Positions 26,697-36,607 of a DNA stretch of 64,000 bases are shown piece by piece (the first letter of the stretch is position 1; the number at the start of each line of letters is the position of its first letter). A model generated the notes under the pieces. It saw only the letters and a program-made list of their open reading frames with translations. It did not search any database and was not told where the DNA came from. The position numbers and the translations under genes were made by a program. The DNA is from Phycisphaerae bacterium (lineage in GTDB: Bacteria; Planctomycetota; Phycisphaerae; Sedimentisphaerales; Anaerohalosphaeraceae), in contig JAGPMT010000003.1 of NCBI GenBank assembly GCA_018052735.1, positions 62,001 through 126,000 on the forward strand. The letters are read 5' to 3'.

Positions 26697-29417
26697 TTAC
26701 ATTCGCCCCGGTGCTATTCCAGCATCGCGTGATGTTATTTCCATATCAGCGGGTATGACTCCCAGGAACAAGTAGCTGCCTGGACTTCGGGGATCAAACA
26801 CAATTTCTCCCGCAGGATAGCTGAACACATGAATATTGACATTTGGGCACCCTTCAATTTGCAGCGCATTTTGCATTGTGCTTTCAACGCCGCCGTATTG
26901 AGCGGCCTGACTGTCGATATCAAGATTAGGGGGTTGTGCCCAAATGGGACGGTTTTCATTAAAGTAGCCGATGAGGATTTGTACGGGCACTGAGGTTTTC
27001 AGACGAATGGGCTTGAGTTGGCCGGCTTTGCCGGCGGTATGCGAGAAGCGAATACCCACCAAGCCTTCCAGTTCTTCTGCGATTTGCAGGATCTGATAAT
27101 CGCGGTCTGTAAAGGGCTTGGCGCCGACCTTGACCTCATAAGTTTCACAATCTTGGCTAATCAGTTCAAACGGTACGCTTTTGAGTTTAGGGCCGGCCCG
27201 ACGAGGCTGCGGTGTGGTAACATCAAGGTGAGACAGTTGATTTTTAAACTCTTCCAATTCTTTTTCATAGAGCGGCAGCATGTGTTCCCAATGATAGTAA
27301 TAGGGCAAGCCGTCTTTGATCCCTCGGATCGGAATGCGGCGATGACCCGTTTGCAGGGTGTTTGCATAGCGATAGGTTTTACTGGTACGCTCGGTCAGGG
27401 TACGGTAATGCTCCAGACTTTGCTCCAGATGTTTTTGGGCTTTGCGCATGCTTTCTGAATTGCGGCTGTAGTTGTAATCCAGTACCAAAATGGCGGCCCG
27501 AACCTTCTCGGCATAGAACTTGCTTATCAAGTCAATACAGTGTATATCATTGCAAAGCCGATCAAATTCATCTTGATTGCGTGTGATCCGTGAGGCCGCC
27601 TCATCAATTGCCTTGACAGCTGATTGCGCATGACCGGTCGCTTCCTCAATGACTCCGACAGGGGTTTCACCGCTGTGGGATTCACCGGCCCATTCCTTTT
27701 TAGCATACTCTTCAAGACGTTCGCCGGCAGGAGCATGCCATTCCCAGAGACCGCTGATGGGACCGTATGGTCCGGGATTGACCAGCTGATCCAGAAACAT
27801 GCCCAGCGAGAAAGTCTGGCGGTTGCCTTCGGTAATACCGAAACGGCGGAGCAGCAAGGGGGCACAGTATCCGGATTCATTGTAGGCCTTGAGGATCAGC
27901 TCGGCGGCTTCTGGGTTGCCGTACATCTCGGTAAGCCGCCGAATCCAATACTGTTGATCTTGGACTGGGTCACGATCTAAACGCCACAGGTAACGAGCCC
28001 ATGCTTCGAACCAGAGCCAGTCTCGTTTATACTGTTTGAGATAAGGATTGACTTTGTCGGGTGTGTTAGGCCAGTCCCAGTAAGCCAATGGATAAAGGTG
28101 CACACCCTGAGCACCCAAACGGTCACGGCAGGCCAGAACACAGCGGCGTATGAAGTCTGTGGCACCGTACCGGAAGGGCTCCAAGTTGGAAAGCAGATGG
28201 ACATTAACTACATGGGTGGAGCCTAAACGGCTCATGTCCAGATGCACCTGCTGCCATTGTCCGCGGGGTTCATAAGTGGTCAGTGATTCACCATTGTATT
28301 TAGCCATGGTATAAAGATTTGTGTAGTGTTTTAAAGCGGATTCTACCATCTGTTTTACATTGCTGACTGCATGAGCCCGCACGACAATCGGGGGCTCTTC
28401 AGTCTTGCCCAAGGCAGCCAAGCCCTGTTTAACGGCAGGGATGATCGTTTCATTCATCCATGCTTCTTGATTTTCCTGTCCTTTCAGCGCCTCACCAAGA
28501 CAGACTAATAATCCTACATTCGGGTACATCTTTATGAATTGACTGATAGACTTGCGGTTGTAATCGGCAATCAGTTCATTGGGAGCAGCATGCTGGGTTT
28601 CAATATGGTGGTGTTCAGCGAAGGGCTTGGATACAAAGATATTGTAAAACATCTGGATAATCCAGATGCCGCGCTTGTCTGCTTCTTCGGTTAGCAGGCG
28701 GTAAATTTCCACGTTGCGCTGATAGACTTCTTCAGAGACCTCCAAGGCATAAGGATAGTCCTCCAGCTTAACCAGAGAGGCAAAAGGGTGCCCGTTCCAC
28801 AGGTAAAGGGTGTTCAAGCGGTTAGCAACCAAAAAGTCCAGAAACTCAATCCACTGGTCTTTGTCATAGAAGAAGGGAAAATTCTCGGGTGTGTAAGGAT
28901 ATTCGTAGGTGCCGCGACCCGGCAAAATGGATGTAAGCTGCATCCCGATACAGGGTCCTCGCAGCTGAAAGTCTGGTGCTTCGGTAACCTCTAACGTCGC
29001 GGGCCATTGGCCTGTTTCTTTAACCCGGTCAATTAATTCCAAAGCTCCATAGAGTGCCCCGGAGTCGCCATAACCTTCGATATGAAAGACGCCTTCGGCA
29101 TCTCGATAGAGATAAAAACCCTCAGGATTGCGGCGGTCTTCGACCTTATTTAGGTTATGGCTGCTGAGAATAATGCGAGCGGGGCCAAACGCGCGAAGGT
29201 GTTGTTGAAGTCTTCCCGATGCATAGGTCAGGCGGGGCGAGGTCTGGCCCCGGACTTCTACGGTTAGGCCGGCAGGGCTTTGCAGCTGATGGGGTGACGT
29301 TTGGGATTCTTCTGTATTGTTGTTGGTATGTACAGCAAGGGAACGGCTTTCGCTGGACATCGCAGTTGTGGGGCTAATGACAAAAAAAAGCAATACAATA
29401 CAGATAACTTGATTCAT
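26697..29417 (-). CDS. Secreted GH138-like protein (candidate alpha-galacturonidase)
   Basis: 906 residues, signal peptide (ICIVLLFFVISPTTA). A GH20b-like alpha/beta domain (~50-150; FHIEGYGDSGALYGALELID) leads into a (beta/alpha)8-like region starting FQLRGPCIGMQ and spanning ~150-560, and a beta-rich C-terminal part (~720-906) follows a helical stretch. Candidate catalytic glutamates are Glu309 (LLVCLGEAL) and Glu377 (AKYNGESL). Their spacing of 68 residues is close to the 67 I recall for the two catalytic glutamates of the characterised GH138 enzyme, which removes galacturonic acid from RG-II. GH67- or GH20-related families are the alternative. AAGGA precedes the ATG. It is the only minus-strand gene between 21.8 and 58 kb. 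Confidence 0.5.
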   Translation of the reverse strand: MNQVICIVLLFFVISPTTAMSSESRSLAVHTNNNTEESQTSPHQLQSPAGLTVEVRGQTSPRLTYASGRLQQHLRAFGPARIILSSHNLNKVEDRRNPEGFYLYRDAEGVFHIEGYGDSGALYGALELIDRVKETGQWPATLEVTEAPDFQLRGPCIGMQLTSILPGRGTYEYPYTPENFPFFYDKDQWIEFLDFLVANRLNTLYLWNGHPFASLVKLEDYPYALEVSEEVYQRNVEIYRLLTEEADKRGIWIIQMFYNIFVSKPFAEHHHIETQHAAPNELIADYNRKSISQFIKMYPNVGLLVCLGEALKGQENQEAWMNETIIPAVKQGLAALGKTEEPPIVVRAHAVSNVKQMVESALKHYTNLYTMAKYNGESLTTYEPRGQWQQVHLDMSRLGSTHVVNVHLLSNLEPFRYGATDFIRRCVLACRDRLGAQGVHLYPLAYWDWPNTPDKVNPYLKQYKRDWLWFEAWARYLWRLDRDPVQDQQYWIRRLTEMYGNPEAAELILKAYNESGYCAPLLLRRFGITEGNRQTFSLGMFLDQLVNPGPYGPISGLWEWHAPAGERLEEYAKKEWAGESHSGETPVGVIEEATGHAQSAVKAIDEAASRITRNQDEFDRLCNDIHCIDLISKFYAEKVRAAILVLDYNYSRNSESMRKAQKHLEQSLEHYRTLTERTSKTYRYANTLQTGHRRIPIRGIKDGLPYYYHWEHMLPLYEKELEEFKNQLSHLDVTTPQPRRAGPKLKSVPFELISQDCETYEVKVGAKPFTDRDYQILQIAEELEGLVGIRFSHTAGKAGQLKPIRLKTSVPVQILIGYFNENRPIWAQPPNLDIDSQAAQYGGVESTMQNALQIEGCPNVNIHVFSYPAGEIVFDPRSPGSYLFLGVIPADMEITSRDAGIAPGRM

Positions 29418-29803
29418 GCAAAGTCATCCTTAACGGATTAAAGCTTTTTTTCTTGCCTGCACCGGAGCAAAAATTCTATGGAACCAACGTTGTTATAGCA
29501 TGAATATAGTGATTTCTTTCTCGATTTCAACCATAATTTAATCAATCTGCATGCGAAGGGCTTATTTGTCCCCAAACCATCTTGTTTCATTGCGGTTCTA
29601 AGAATATGATATGTTATACCTGAAACACAGGAAGAATCTTTGCTGTACGAAATAATAAACTGCTATTTCTGAGAATTCATAGCGTGGCTATTATTACTCA
29701 CAAATCGGAGAAGAGGCGGCAGGTTGAACCTTACAAAATATGACAGCCATTTATATTGAACACTCACAGTATTCGATGTATTATTTTTAGAAACGGATAA
29801 CGT
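29418..29803. other. Divergent intergenic region
   Basis: 386 AT-rich bases between the GH138-like gene (minus) and the long plus-strand rhamnose/pectin block. It should hold two promoters. I see no RNA gene, no terminator and no clear operator repeat. Confidence 0.5.
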
Positions 29804-32149
29804 ATGCACTTGACAAAACAGCCAGAAAAGTATTACGGAGGAGATCCTTGGACTGTTGTAGAAGAAGGATTCCAAGCAGAAAAACAGCGGCTTAGCGAAT
29901 CAATTTTTTCAGTTTCGAACGAATATATGGGCGTCAGGGGATATTTTGAGGAGGGCTACAGCGGCGATCATCTGTTGGGCAGCTATTTTAATCACCTCTA
30001 TGATTATCTTGAAATCGGCCATGACCAGCTTTTTAAGGGAATGGTCGATAAAAGCGGCGCTATGATTAATGCGGTTGATTGGCTCTACACGCGCATCCGC
30101 ATTGACGGGGAGTTGCTTGACCTTGCTGCTGTCTGTTTCAGCGATTTCAGGCGAATCCTTGATATGAAAAAGCTTGTGTATACCCGCCAATTTGTCTGGC
30201 ACCTGCGGTCCGGCCGGCAGGTTAAGATAACGTTTATACGCTTTTTGAGTATGCATATGACAAAAATAGGATGCCAGCGCATCCTGTTGGAGCCGATAAA
30301 TTTCTCTGGAAAAGCGGATATTGTGCTTGGGCTTGACTTTAATAGCCGTTATGAAATTGCCTCCGGCTGGACCCAGACGCAGACGACCGGTTCAAAAGAT
30401 TCAGATAGGGGTAAAAACTTCTGGAATGAAGTCAAAAAGGATTCGGACGATACAAGCTGCCGAATTCTGGCGCAGACAAAGACGACAGGCTTTCAATTGT
30501 TTTCAAGCTTCCGGATGTTGACTGCGCAGCCCGTTGCTCCGCACGTGCTGGAACACGATAAGTTTATCGGTCTTGGATTTTCACTCTCTTTGGATAAAAA
30601 CAAGGCCGCATGTATTGATAAAATCGTTTTCAATCACTGGGAGAAAAATGACCATACCGATGAAAACTGGAAAAATGCATGCAAATTAGCCGCTGGGTAT
30701 GCAGACGTCACGTTTGAAGCCGCCTATAAACAGCATGTCCAATTCATGGAGCATGTATGGGATCGTTTCGGCGTTGCTATTGATGGAGACGATGATGTAT
30801 TGCAGGGCCTGCGTTTTTCCATCCTGTCGTGCTACCAAACCTATCACGGAGAAAATCCCCACTTAAATCCGCTTTGTAAAGGAATGACGGGCGAAGTGTA
30901 TTTTGGCTGGGCATTCTGGGATACAGAAATCTACTGCCATCGATTTCATTTGTTTGTCAATCCCCAAGCTGCTAAAAATCTCTTGATGTATCGCTATCAT
31001 ACGCTGGATCATGCACGCCGGCGTGCCCGGGATCTGGATTGCAGGGGGGCACGATATCCTTTTGCGACGGTTTCCGGATATGAGGACTCCGGGACCTGGC
31101 AGCATGTGGATCTGGAACACCATATCAGCGGCGCGGTTGGTTATGCGATCTGGCAGTATGACAAGATTACACAGGATAAGGACTTTTTATATCGGGAAGG
31201 GATCGAGATGCTTCTTGAGATTTCCCGATTCTTTGCAAGTGCCGGAGATTACAGTCCTTCGAATGGGGATTTTGGACTTTATGGAGTGATGGGGCCGGAT
31301 GAGTTTCATATGATGGTCAATCATAACTTTTATACGAATTACCTGGCCAAGAAGATTTTTCTTTATACGCTGGATGTTCTGGAGGAGATGAAGGCAAATG
31401 CCCCGGAACAATATAAGGCCGCTGTCCAAAAAGTCGCACTAGATCCTGCGGAGCCAAAGGCATGGACAGATATGGCCCAAAAAATGCGTATCCGTCAGGA
31501 TCCTGATACAAAAATATTTGAACAGCATGCCGGCTACTTTGATTTGCCGCATGTGGAGATTGCCGATATTCCAATAACAGATATTCCTATTTACAAAAAC
31601 TGGGCCTATATCCGCATTTTTCGGAAAAATATGATCAAGCAGCCGGATGTGCTGAACCATATGTTTTTCTTCAGCGAAGATTTTACGTTGGAAGAAAAAA
31701 AAGCCAATTATGAATTTTATGAATCTCGAACAATTCATGAATCTTCCTTATCCCCATCCCTGCATTCAATTTTAGCGCTGGAAGTAGGCCGGTCTGACCA
31801 AGCTTATGATTTTTTTAAGTATGCAGCTCGGCTGGATCTGGATAACTATAACCGCAATACAGAGCAGGGCCTTCATGCTACATCGGCATCGGGGGTCTGG
31901 GCAAATCTGGTTTGCGGTTACGGCGGAATGCGCAGCGACGGATCTGTTTTGTCATTTTGGCCTCGGATTGCTAAAAACTGGAAGGGCTACCAGTTTAATG
32001 TCAATTATCGAGGCGGAGTAATTGCGGTTTCTGTGGATAAAACGAAAGCGGTGTTTAACTTGATTGAAGGTGTCCCCGTTAAAATAAAAATATACGGCAG
32101 ATTGTATCAGATTGATCCCAAAGGAGTGCAGCTTCCTTTGATTTGTTAA
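29804..32149 (+). CDS. GH65 glycoside phosphorylase/hydrolase
   Basis: 781 residues without a signal peptide, so cytosolic. It has the GH65 architecture: N-terminal beta-sandwich (~10-270), linker, (alpha/alpha)6 barrel (~310-700) and C-terminal beta-sheet. The general acid is Glu500 in GVMGPDEFH, and the substrate/phosphate loop region is TGEVYFGWAFWDTEIY. GH65 members phosphorolyse alpha-glucosides (maltose, trehalose, kojibiose, nigerose), and one known branch acts on 3-O-alpha-glucosyl-L-rhamnose. Because two rhamnose-mutarotase genes, GH78 and RhaT lie in the same block, an alpha-glucosyl-rhamnose phosphorylase is an attractive but unproved assignment. First gene of the block; the next begins 26 bases after its stop. 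Confidence 0.85.
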   Translation: MHLTKQPEKYYGGDPWTVVEEGFQAEKQRLSESIFSVSNEYMGVRGYFEEGYSGDHLLGSYFNHLYDYLEIGHDQLFKGMVDKSGAMINAVDWLYTRIRIDGELLDLAAVCFSDFRRILDMKKLVYTRQFVWHLRSGRQVKITFIRFLSMHMTKIGCQRILLEPINFSGKADIVLGLDFNSRYEIASGWTQTQTTGSKDSDRGKNFWNEVKKDSDDTSCRILAQTKTTGFQLFSSFRMLTAQPVAPHVLEHDKFIGLGFSLSLDKNKAACIDKIVFNHWEKNDHTDENWKNACKLAAGYADVTFEAAYKQHVQFMEHVWDRFGVAIDGDDDVLQGLRFSILSCYQTYHGENPHLNPLCKGMTGEVYFGWAFWDTEIYCHRFHLFVNPQAAKNLLMYRYHTLDHARRRARDLDCRGARYPFATVSGYEDSGTWQHVDLEHHISGAVGYAIWQYDKITQDKDFLYREGIEMLLEISRFFASAGDYSPSNGDFGLYGVMGPDEFHMMVNHNFYTNYLAKKIFLYTLDVLEEMKANAPEQYKAAVQKVALDPAEPKAWTDMAQKMRIRQDPDTKIFEQHAGYFDLPHVEIADIPITDIPIYKNWAYIRIFRKNMIKQPDVLNHMFFFSEDFTLEEKKANYEFYESRTIHESSLSPSLHSILALEVGRSDQAYDFFKYAARLDLDNYNRNTEQGLHATSASGVWANLVCGYGGMRSDGSVLSFWPRIAKNWKGYQFNVNYRGGVIAVSVDKTKAVFNLIEGVPVKIKIYGRLYQIDPKGVQLPLIC

Positions 32150-32175
32150 CCATTATTGAAGATTGGAGGTGCTGT

Positions 32176-32973
32176 ATGAAAAAGCTATCCTGGTTAGTGC
32201 TGTTTCCCTTGTTATTCTCTTTTAGGACCTATGCATTTTCGCCTTATGAAAATTATTTATTGTCGGGAAGACCAACGCATGTAGGCCTGATCGCACGTGC
32301 CAAATCTGGTCAAGATGACAAACTGTCTCAAAAGCTTTTAGAGTTATGCAATGATCAGGAAAACGAAAAAATTAAGCAGGCTGGAATATCCAATCTGGCA
32401 GTATTTAAAAGACAGATTCAGTCTGAAACATGGCATGTGGTTTATTTTCAGTATTCAGGAGGCAAACAGTATTTGAAGGCGGCCCAATCATTTGAAGCAA
32501 TCACCCCCGAGCTGAAAACTCTGATCAATCCCCATCCGCGGGCGGCCCGGTACGGCTGCAGCTGGCTGCAAATGGAATGGATAAATTATATTCGTGGTCT
32601 GGATAGAGAGGGCTGGCCAACTCAAATTCTCTCTATGATAACAACGATAAAACCTGAAAAGGAAAGTTATTACCGCAGTCTGCACCAGACCGTCTGGCCG
32701 GGTGTGGTAGACCAAATGGTTCGGGGGAACAACCGCAACTTTTCTATTTTTCTGGTGGAAATTGGGGATACATTGTATGAATTATTCTATCTGGAATATA
32801 TGGGATCCGATTTTGAAAAAGATGATCAGATGAACAGAGAGGATCCTGTTAACCAGCGATGGTGGGCTCAGACAGACTCCTGCCAGCAGGCCCTTCCGGG
32901 GGAAAAAGATATTTGGACACCCATGGTTCAGGTAGCAATCGCATCGCTCCAAAAGGATTCCGCCCATGATTAA
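32176..32973 (+). CDS. Secreted tandem L-rhamnose-mutarotase-like (RhaM) protein
   Basis: 265 residues from the ATG at 32176, with GGAGGT just upstream. A signal peptide (KLSWLVLFPLLFSFRTYAF) is followed by two RhaM-type ferredoxin-like domains. The second (~155-265) keeps the family pattern SYYRSLHQTVWP (Tyr and His of the anomer site), NRNFSIFLVEIGD and RWWAQTD. The first (~35-150) has the right secondary-structure rhythm (VFKRQIQSETWHVVYFQY) but lacks the Tyr...His pair and looks degenerate. RhaM normally is a ~104-residue cytosolic enzyme that interconverts alpha- and beta-L-rhamnose. A secreted duplicated form would act before transport. The gene overlaps the symporter gene by 8 bases. 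Confidence 0.75.
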   Translation: MKKLSWLVLFPLLFSFRTYAFSPYENYLLSGRPTHVGLIARAKSGQDDKLSQKLLELCNDQENEKIKQAGISNLAVFKRQIQSETWHVVYFQYSGGKQYLKAAQSFEAITPELKTLINPHPRAARYGCSWLQMEWINYIRGLDREGWPTQILSMITTIKPEKESYYRSLHQTVWPGVVDQMVRGNNRNFSIFLVEIGDTLYELFYLEYMGSDFEKDDQMNREDPVNQRWWAQTDSCQQALPGEKDIWTPMVQVAIASLQKDSAHD

Positions 32974-34606
32974 GCTGCCGGCAATTCTGGCTGTCGGGGT
33001 AAAATTGTCTCCGTTGGATGTATGGGTGTTTGTGCTCTACCTTTTTATTCTGCTGTCAATCGGAGCATTTGTGAGCTATCGCCAGCGCAACAGTGAGGAT
33101 TTGTTTCTTGGCGGTCGCTCGATGGGGTGGGCCAATGTGGGTTTAAGCATATTTGGAACGAATATCGGACCGACTTTTTTAATTGCCACCTGCGGAGCCG
33201 GCTATACCACGGGGATGGTGACGGCTAATTTTGAGTGGATGGCTTGGATCTTTCTTTTTTTGCTGGGTATGGTCTTTGTTCCTTTCTACTTGAATACGAA
33301 AATTGCCACAATGCCGGAATTTATGAATAAGCGTTTTGGGCCCGGCTGTTATACGTTCATGTCTTTCTATGCCTTGTTGGGCACTGTAGTTTTATGGATT
33401 GGCGGCACATTATTTGCCGGCGGAGCCTTGCTGTCTCAGCTTCTGGGCTGGAAATTGATGCTGTGTATCTGGCTGCTGGCTGCCGTTGCCGCTAGCTTCA
33501 CCATTACCGGGGGTCTAGTTGCGGTAATGGTAACGGATTCATTCCAGTCAATTCTAATGATATTGGGAGCGGCTTTGCTGGCTGTTATTACGGCCAGTCA
33601 ATTGGAATCTTTTTCTGCCCTGCTTCATGTTCAGTGCGGCAGCACGCCGTCGGAGCTGACTTGGAAACTGCTGCATCCGGCCGGTTCAGAAAATCCTTGG
33701 TATGCGTTTGTCCTTGGATACCCTGTTCTTTCGCTGTGGTTTTGGTGTTCAGATCAGACGATTGTTCAACGTGCCTTAGGAGCGAAGAATTTAAAGCAAA
33801 GCCAGGGGGGGACCTTATTTGCGGCATTTCTTAAGATCATTCCGCCCTTTATTTTTTTGCTGCCGGGTATTTTTGCAGCTCAGTTGCTTCCCGATATTAA
33901 AGATGACAAACAGGTGTTTTTGAGTCTGGTAAGTACCTACTTGCCGGCAGGATTGGTTGGATTGATTGTTTCAGTTCTGGTTGCAGCGGTGATTTCAACA
34001 CTGGATTCGGGTCTCAATTCCTTCAGTACAATCTTTACACTGGATATTTATAAACGCTGGATAGCCCCGACAGCATCGGAGCATCAAATCAAACAAATTG
34101 GACGCATAACAACCCTCTTCTCGACTCTGCTGGCTGTATGGATTGCCTTGTTTTTGAGCAAGGCAGAAGGGACGAATCTGTTTAACCTGTTTCAAGGTAT
34201 CATCGGATACATGGCTCCGCCGGTATCGGCCGTTTTCGTGCTGGGGATTTTCTGGAGACGTTCGACCGCAACAGCAGCTTTGCTGACATTGATCGTCGGT
34301 TCATTGATTTCACTGGTGATCGGCTTTTGCGATATTACGAACATATTTGCAAATGAAGCCGGCGAAGATATTTTCCCGCATTTTCTTCTGCTATCGTTTT
34401 ATTTATTCTGCAGTATCCTCGTATTTATGATAGCGGCCTCTCTTTTAACACAACACAGCATTTCTGAAACGCCATTGCCGACGCTGGCTCAGACGTATCG
34501 GCAAAATCCGGGACTCGGGCCTGTCGGATTGGCCGGGTGGATTCTTCTGGCAGTTATTATGGTAGGTTTGTATTTATTCTTTCAGTATGGGATGAAGGCG
34601 TCATGA
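32966..34606 (+). CDS. Sodium/solute symporter (SSS family), likely sugar importer
   Basis: 546 residues and about 14 hydrophobic segments. SSS features: DLFLGGRSMGWANVGLSIFGTNIGPTF, SFTITGGLVAVMVTDSFQS, SDQTIVQRALGAKN and ISTLDSGLNSFSTIFTLDIYKRW. It resembles the SGLT-like branch (sugars, myo-inositol) more than the proline branch. Position between the secreted mutarotase-like gene (8-base overlap) and the GH141-like gene (ATGA overlap) shows tight co-translation. It probably imports L-rhamnose, fucose or a short oligosaccharide released by the neighbouring enzymes. Confidence 0.88.
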   Translation: MIKLPAILAVGVKLSPLDVWVFVLYLFILLSIGAFVSYRQRNSEDLFLGGRSMGWANVGLSIFGTNIGPTFLIATCGAGYTTGMVTANFEWMAWIFLFLLGMVFVPFYLNTKIATMPEFMNKRFGPGCYTFMSFYALLGTVVLWIGGTLFAGGALLSQLLGWKLMLCIWLLAAVAASFTITGGLVAVMVTDSFQSILMILGAALLAVITASQLESFSALLHVQCGSTPSELTWKLLHPAGSENPWYAFVLGYPVLSLWFWCSDQTIVQRALGAKNLKQSQGGTLFAAFLKIIPPFIFLLPGIFAAQLLPDIKDDKQVFLSLVSTYLPAGLVGLIVSVLVAAVISTLDSGLNSFSTIFTLDIYKRWIAPTASEHQIKQIGRITTLFSTLLAVWIALFLSKAEGTNLFNLFQGIIGYMAPPVSAVFVLGIFWRRSTATAALLTLIVGSLISLVIGFCDITNIFANEAGEDIFPHFLLLSFYLFCSILVFMIAASLLTQHSISETPLPTLAQTYRQNPGLGPVGLAGWILLAVIMVGLYLFFQYGMKAS

Positions 34607-36591
34607 ATAAACGCAAAGAAACCGGTTTGAGGATATGGATGCTTGCATATACGGGTGCAGTCCTTCCGTTTTTTTTCGGTTGTATAACCACATTTCAAAG
34701 ACCGCAAACGGCTTTTTATATTTCGCCCAACGGTGATGACAGTGCAGCGGGCAGTCTGGAACAGCCGTGGCGGACACTGCAGCATGCTCGTGATTTTATC
34801 CGGACCATCAACCAAAATATGCACCACGATATTGTGGTATATCTTCGGGGCGGGATATATCCGCTGGACAGGACATTCGAATTGACCAGTCTGGACTCCG
34901 GAATGAACGGATATCGGATCATTTACAAAGCTTATCAGAATGAAAAACCGATCTTGAACGGAGCGGTACCGGTTAGGGACTGGGAACATCATGTGGGTAA
35001 TATCTGGAAGGCGCGGCTTGTCAGAGACCGGAAACTGCGGGCATTGTATATAAATGGGAAAAGAGCAATGATGGCAGGGATGTCCCGCGGAGTTATCGGG
35101 CAAGGCGGTTACGGGACATTTACTATCACTGGTAAAGAGGAATGGGCTTCAACTTCTGGGACGGAATTTGCCGGCATCAAATTTAAATCGGACCAAGTCG
35201 GAGTATACCGTAATCCTCAGAATGTCGAATTATGTCAATCCAATATATGGAGTGAACCGATTTTATGCGTCAAAGATATGTTTTACGAGGACGGATATAC
35301 CATCGCTATGCTTCAGCAGCCGTATGGTGCGATTGCATTGAATATGAGCTGGGTGCCTTTTCATGCGGATCCGCGTCCGGATCGGCCTATATATATTCGG
35401 AATGCCTTTGAGCTGCTTGATGAGCCGGGAGAGTTTTATTTCGACGATCAGGCCGATACGGTGTATTATTATTCGAGGGGCGAGGATATGACAACAGCAC
35501 AGGTGTATGCCCCTGCCGTAGAAGGACTTGTCAGCATAAAAGGAGAGAATACATCCTTGCGGGTCCGAAATATCCAATTTTACGGACTAACATTTGCTTA
35601 TGATGATTACTTGTTATCCTTGCTGGGCGATTCACGCGGATGGGTCAGCGTACAGAGCTTATCGCAATTTGTGCGATATATCGAGAACGGCAACTGGCAT
35701 CCGAACCGCTATAATGATATCACCATTCCAAAAGGTACGGTCACTCTGTGCAATGCCGACTCCATTCGGTTGGAACGAAATCGTTTCGAGCACTTGGCAA
35801 GTGCTGTGGCATTAAATCTGGAAAATGATGTGATTAATACCGCGGTTGTTGGGAATTACTTTGGTGATTTGATGGGAACGTCGGTCAATATAGGCCATCC
35901 CCAGCATTACCAGATCGGCGATGGGCAGCAGTTTCCTCGCGGGATTGAAGGAGTCTGTAAGAATATTCTGATAGCCAATAACTATGTCCACAATGCCTGC
36001 CTCGATTTTAGACAGCTCGAAGGAATGACCGGTTTTTTTGTAGAAAATGTAAAAATTGTACATAATGAGATTTGCGGTACACCCTATGGCGGAATTGCTT
36101 TGGGCTGGTGGTGGGGCAATGCCCAGATTCCCCCCTCGACGGTAGCAAAGAATAATTCTATCATGTACAACCGCATCGGCAGCACGCACCGTGTGCTCCA
36201 AGATGGGGGAATTATTTATGTGCTGGGCGAGCAGCCGGATTCGGAAATTGCATATAATTATTGCTATGACGGTCCTCGGTGCATTTATCCGGATGACGGA
36301 TCGGCCTATTGGAAGATTCATCATAATGTTATTTTAAACGAGCTTTCGAGCTCTTCAGAAAACACTGTATTGTGGCTGCATATCTGGACAAAGGCCTGCC
36401 ATGATATGAGGATCGACAACAATTATGTTAGGGCCGACAACATTCGCTGTGAGGGCACCAATTGCCCGATTACTCGCACGATTGTGGAACCGAATGCCCC
36501 GCCATGGTCCAAGCAGGCAGAGGCGATTATCAAAAAGGCTGGTCTTGAGCCGGCCTATCAGGATATCAAACCCGGCTTCAAGCACGATTAA
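34603..36591 (+). CDS. Lipoprotein with right-handed beta-helix, GH141-like
   Basis: 662 residues from the ATG at 34603, which overlaps the symporter stop (ATGA). The N-terminus is a lipoprotein signal (LPFFFGC). FYISPNGDDSAAGSLEQPWRTLQHARD is the usual entry strand of large parallel beta-helix enzymes, followed by VVYLRGGIYPLDRTFELT and many helix turns (NNYVHNACLD, IVHNEICGTPYGGIALGWWWGN, YNYCYDGPRC, IHHNVILNEL). This is the layout of GH141, whose characterised RG-II member is an alpha-L-fucosidase, with a xylanase also in the family. GH120/GH39-like or polysaccharide-lyase beta-helices remain possible because I cannot identify catalytic residues with certainty. It probably acts in the periplasm or at the surface. 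Confidence 0.55.
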   Translation: MNKRKETGLRIWMLAYTGAVLPFFFGCITTFQRPQTAFYISPNGDDSAAGSLEQPWRTLQHARDFIRTINQNMHHDIVVYLRGGIYPLDRTFELTSLDSGMNGYRIIYKAYQNEKPILNGAVPVRDWEHHVGNIWKARLVRDRKLRALYINGKRAMMAGMSRGVIGQGGYGTFTITGKEEWASTSGTEFAGIKFKSDQVGVYRNPQNVELCQSNIWSEPILCVKDMFYEDGYTIAMLQQPYGAIALNMSWVPFHADPRPDRPIYIRNAFELLDEPGEFYFDDQADTVYYYSRGEDMTTAQVYAPAVEGLVSIKGENTSLRVRNIQFYGLTFAYDDYLLSLLGDSRGWVSVQSLSQFVRYIENGNWHPNRYNDITIPKGTVTLCNADSIRLERNRFEHLASAVALNLENDVINTAVVGNYFGDLMGTSVNIGHPQHYQIGDGQQFPRGIEGVCKNILIANNYVHNACLDFRQLEGMTGFFVENVKIVHNEICGTPYGGIALGWWWGNAQIPPSTVAKNNSIMYNRIGSTHRVLQDGGIIYVLGEQPDSEIAYNYCYDGPRCIYPDDGSAYWKIHHNVILNELSSSSENTVLWLHIWTKACHDMRIDNNYVRADNIRCEGTNCPITRTIVEPNAPPWSKQAEAIIKKAGLEPAYQDIKPGFKHD

Positions 36592-36607
36592 CAACGAAGA
36601 TTATCAG

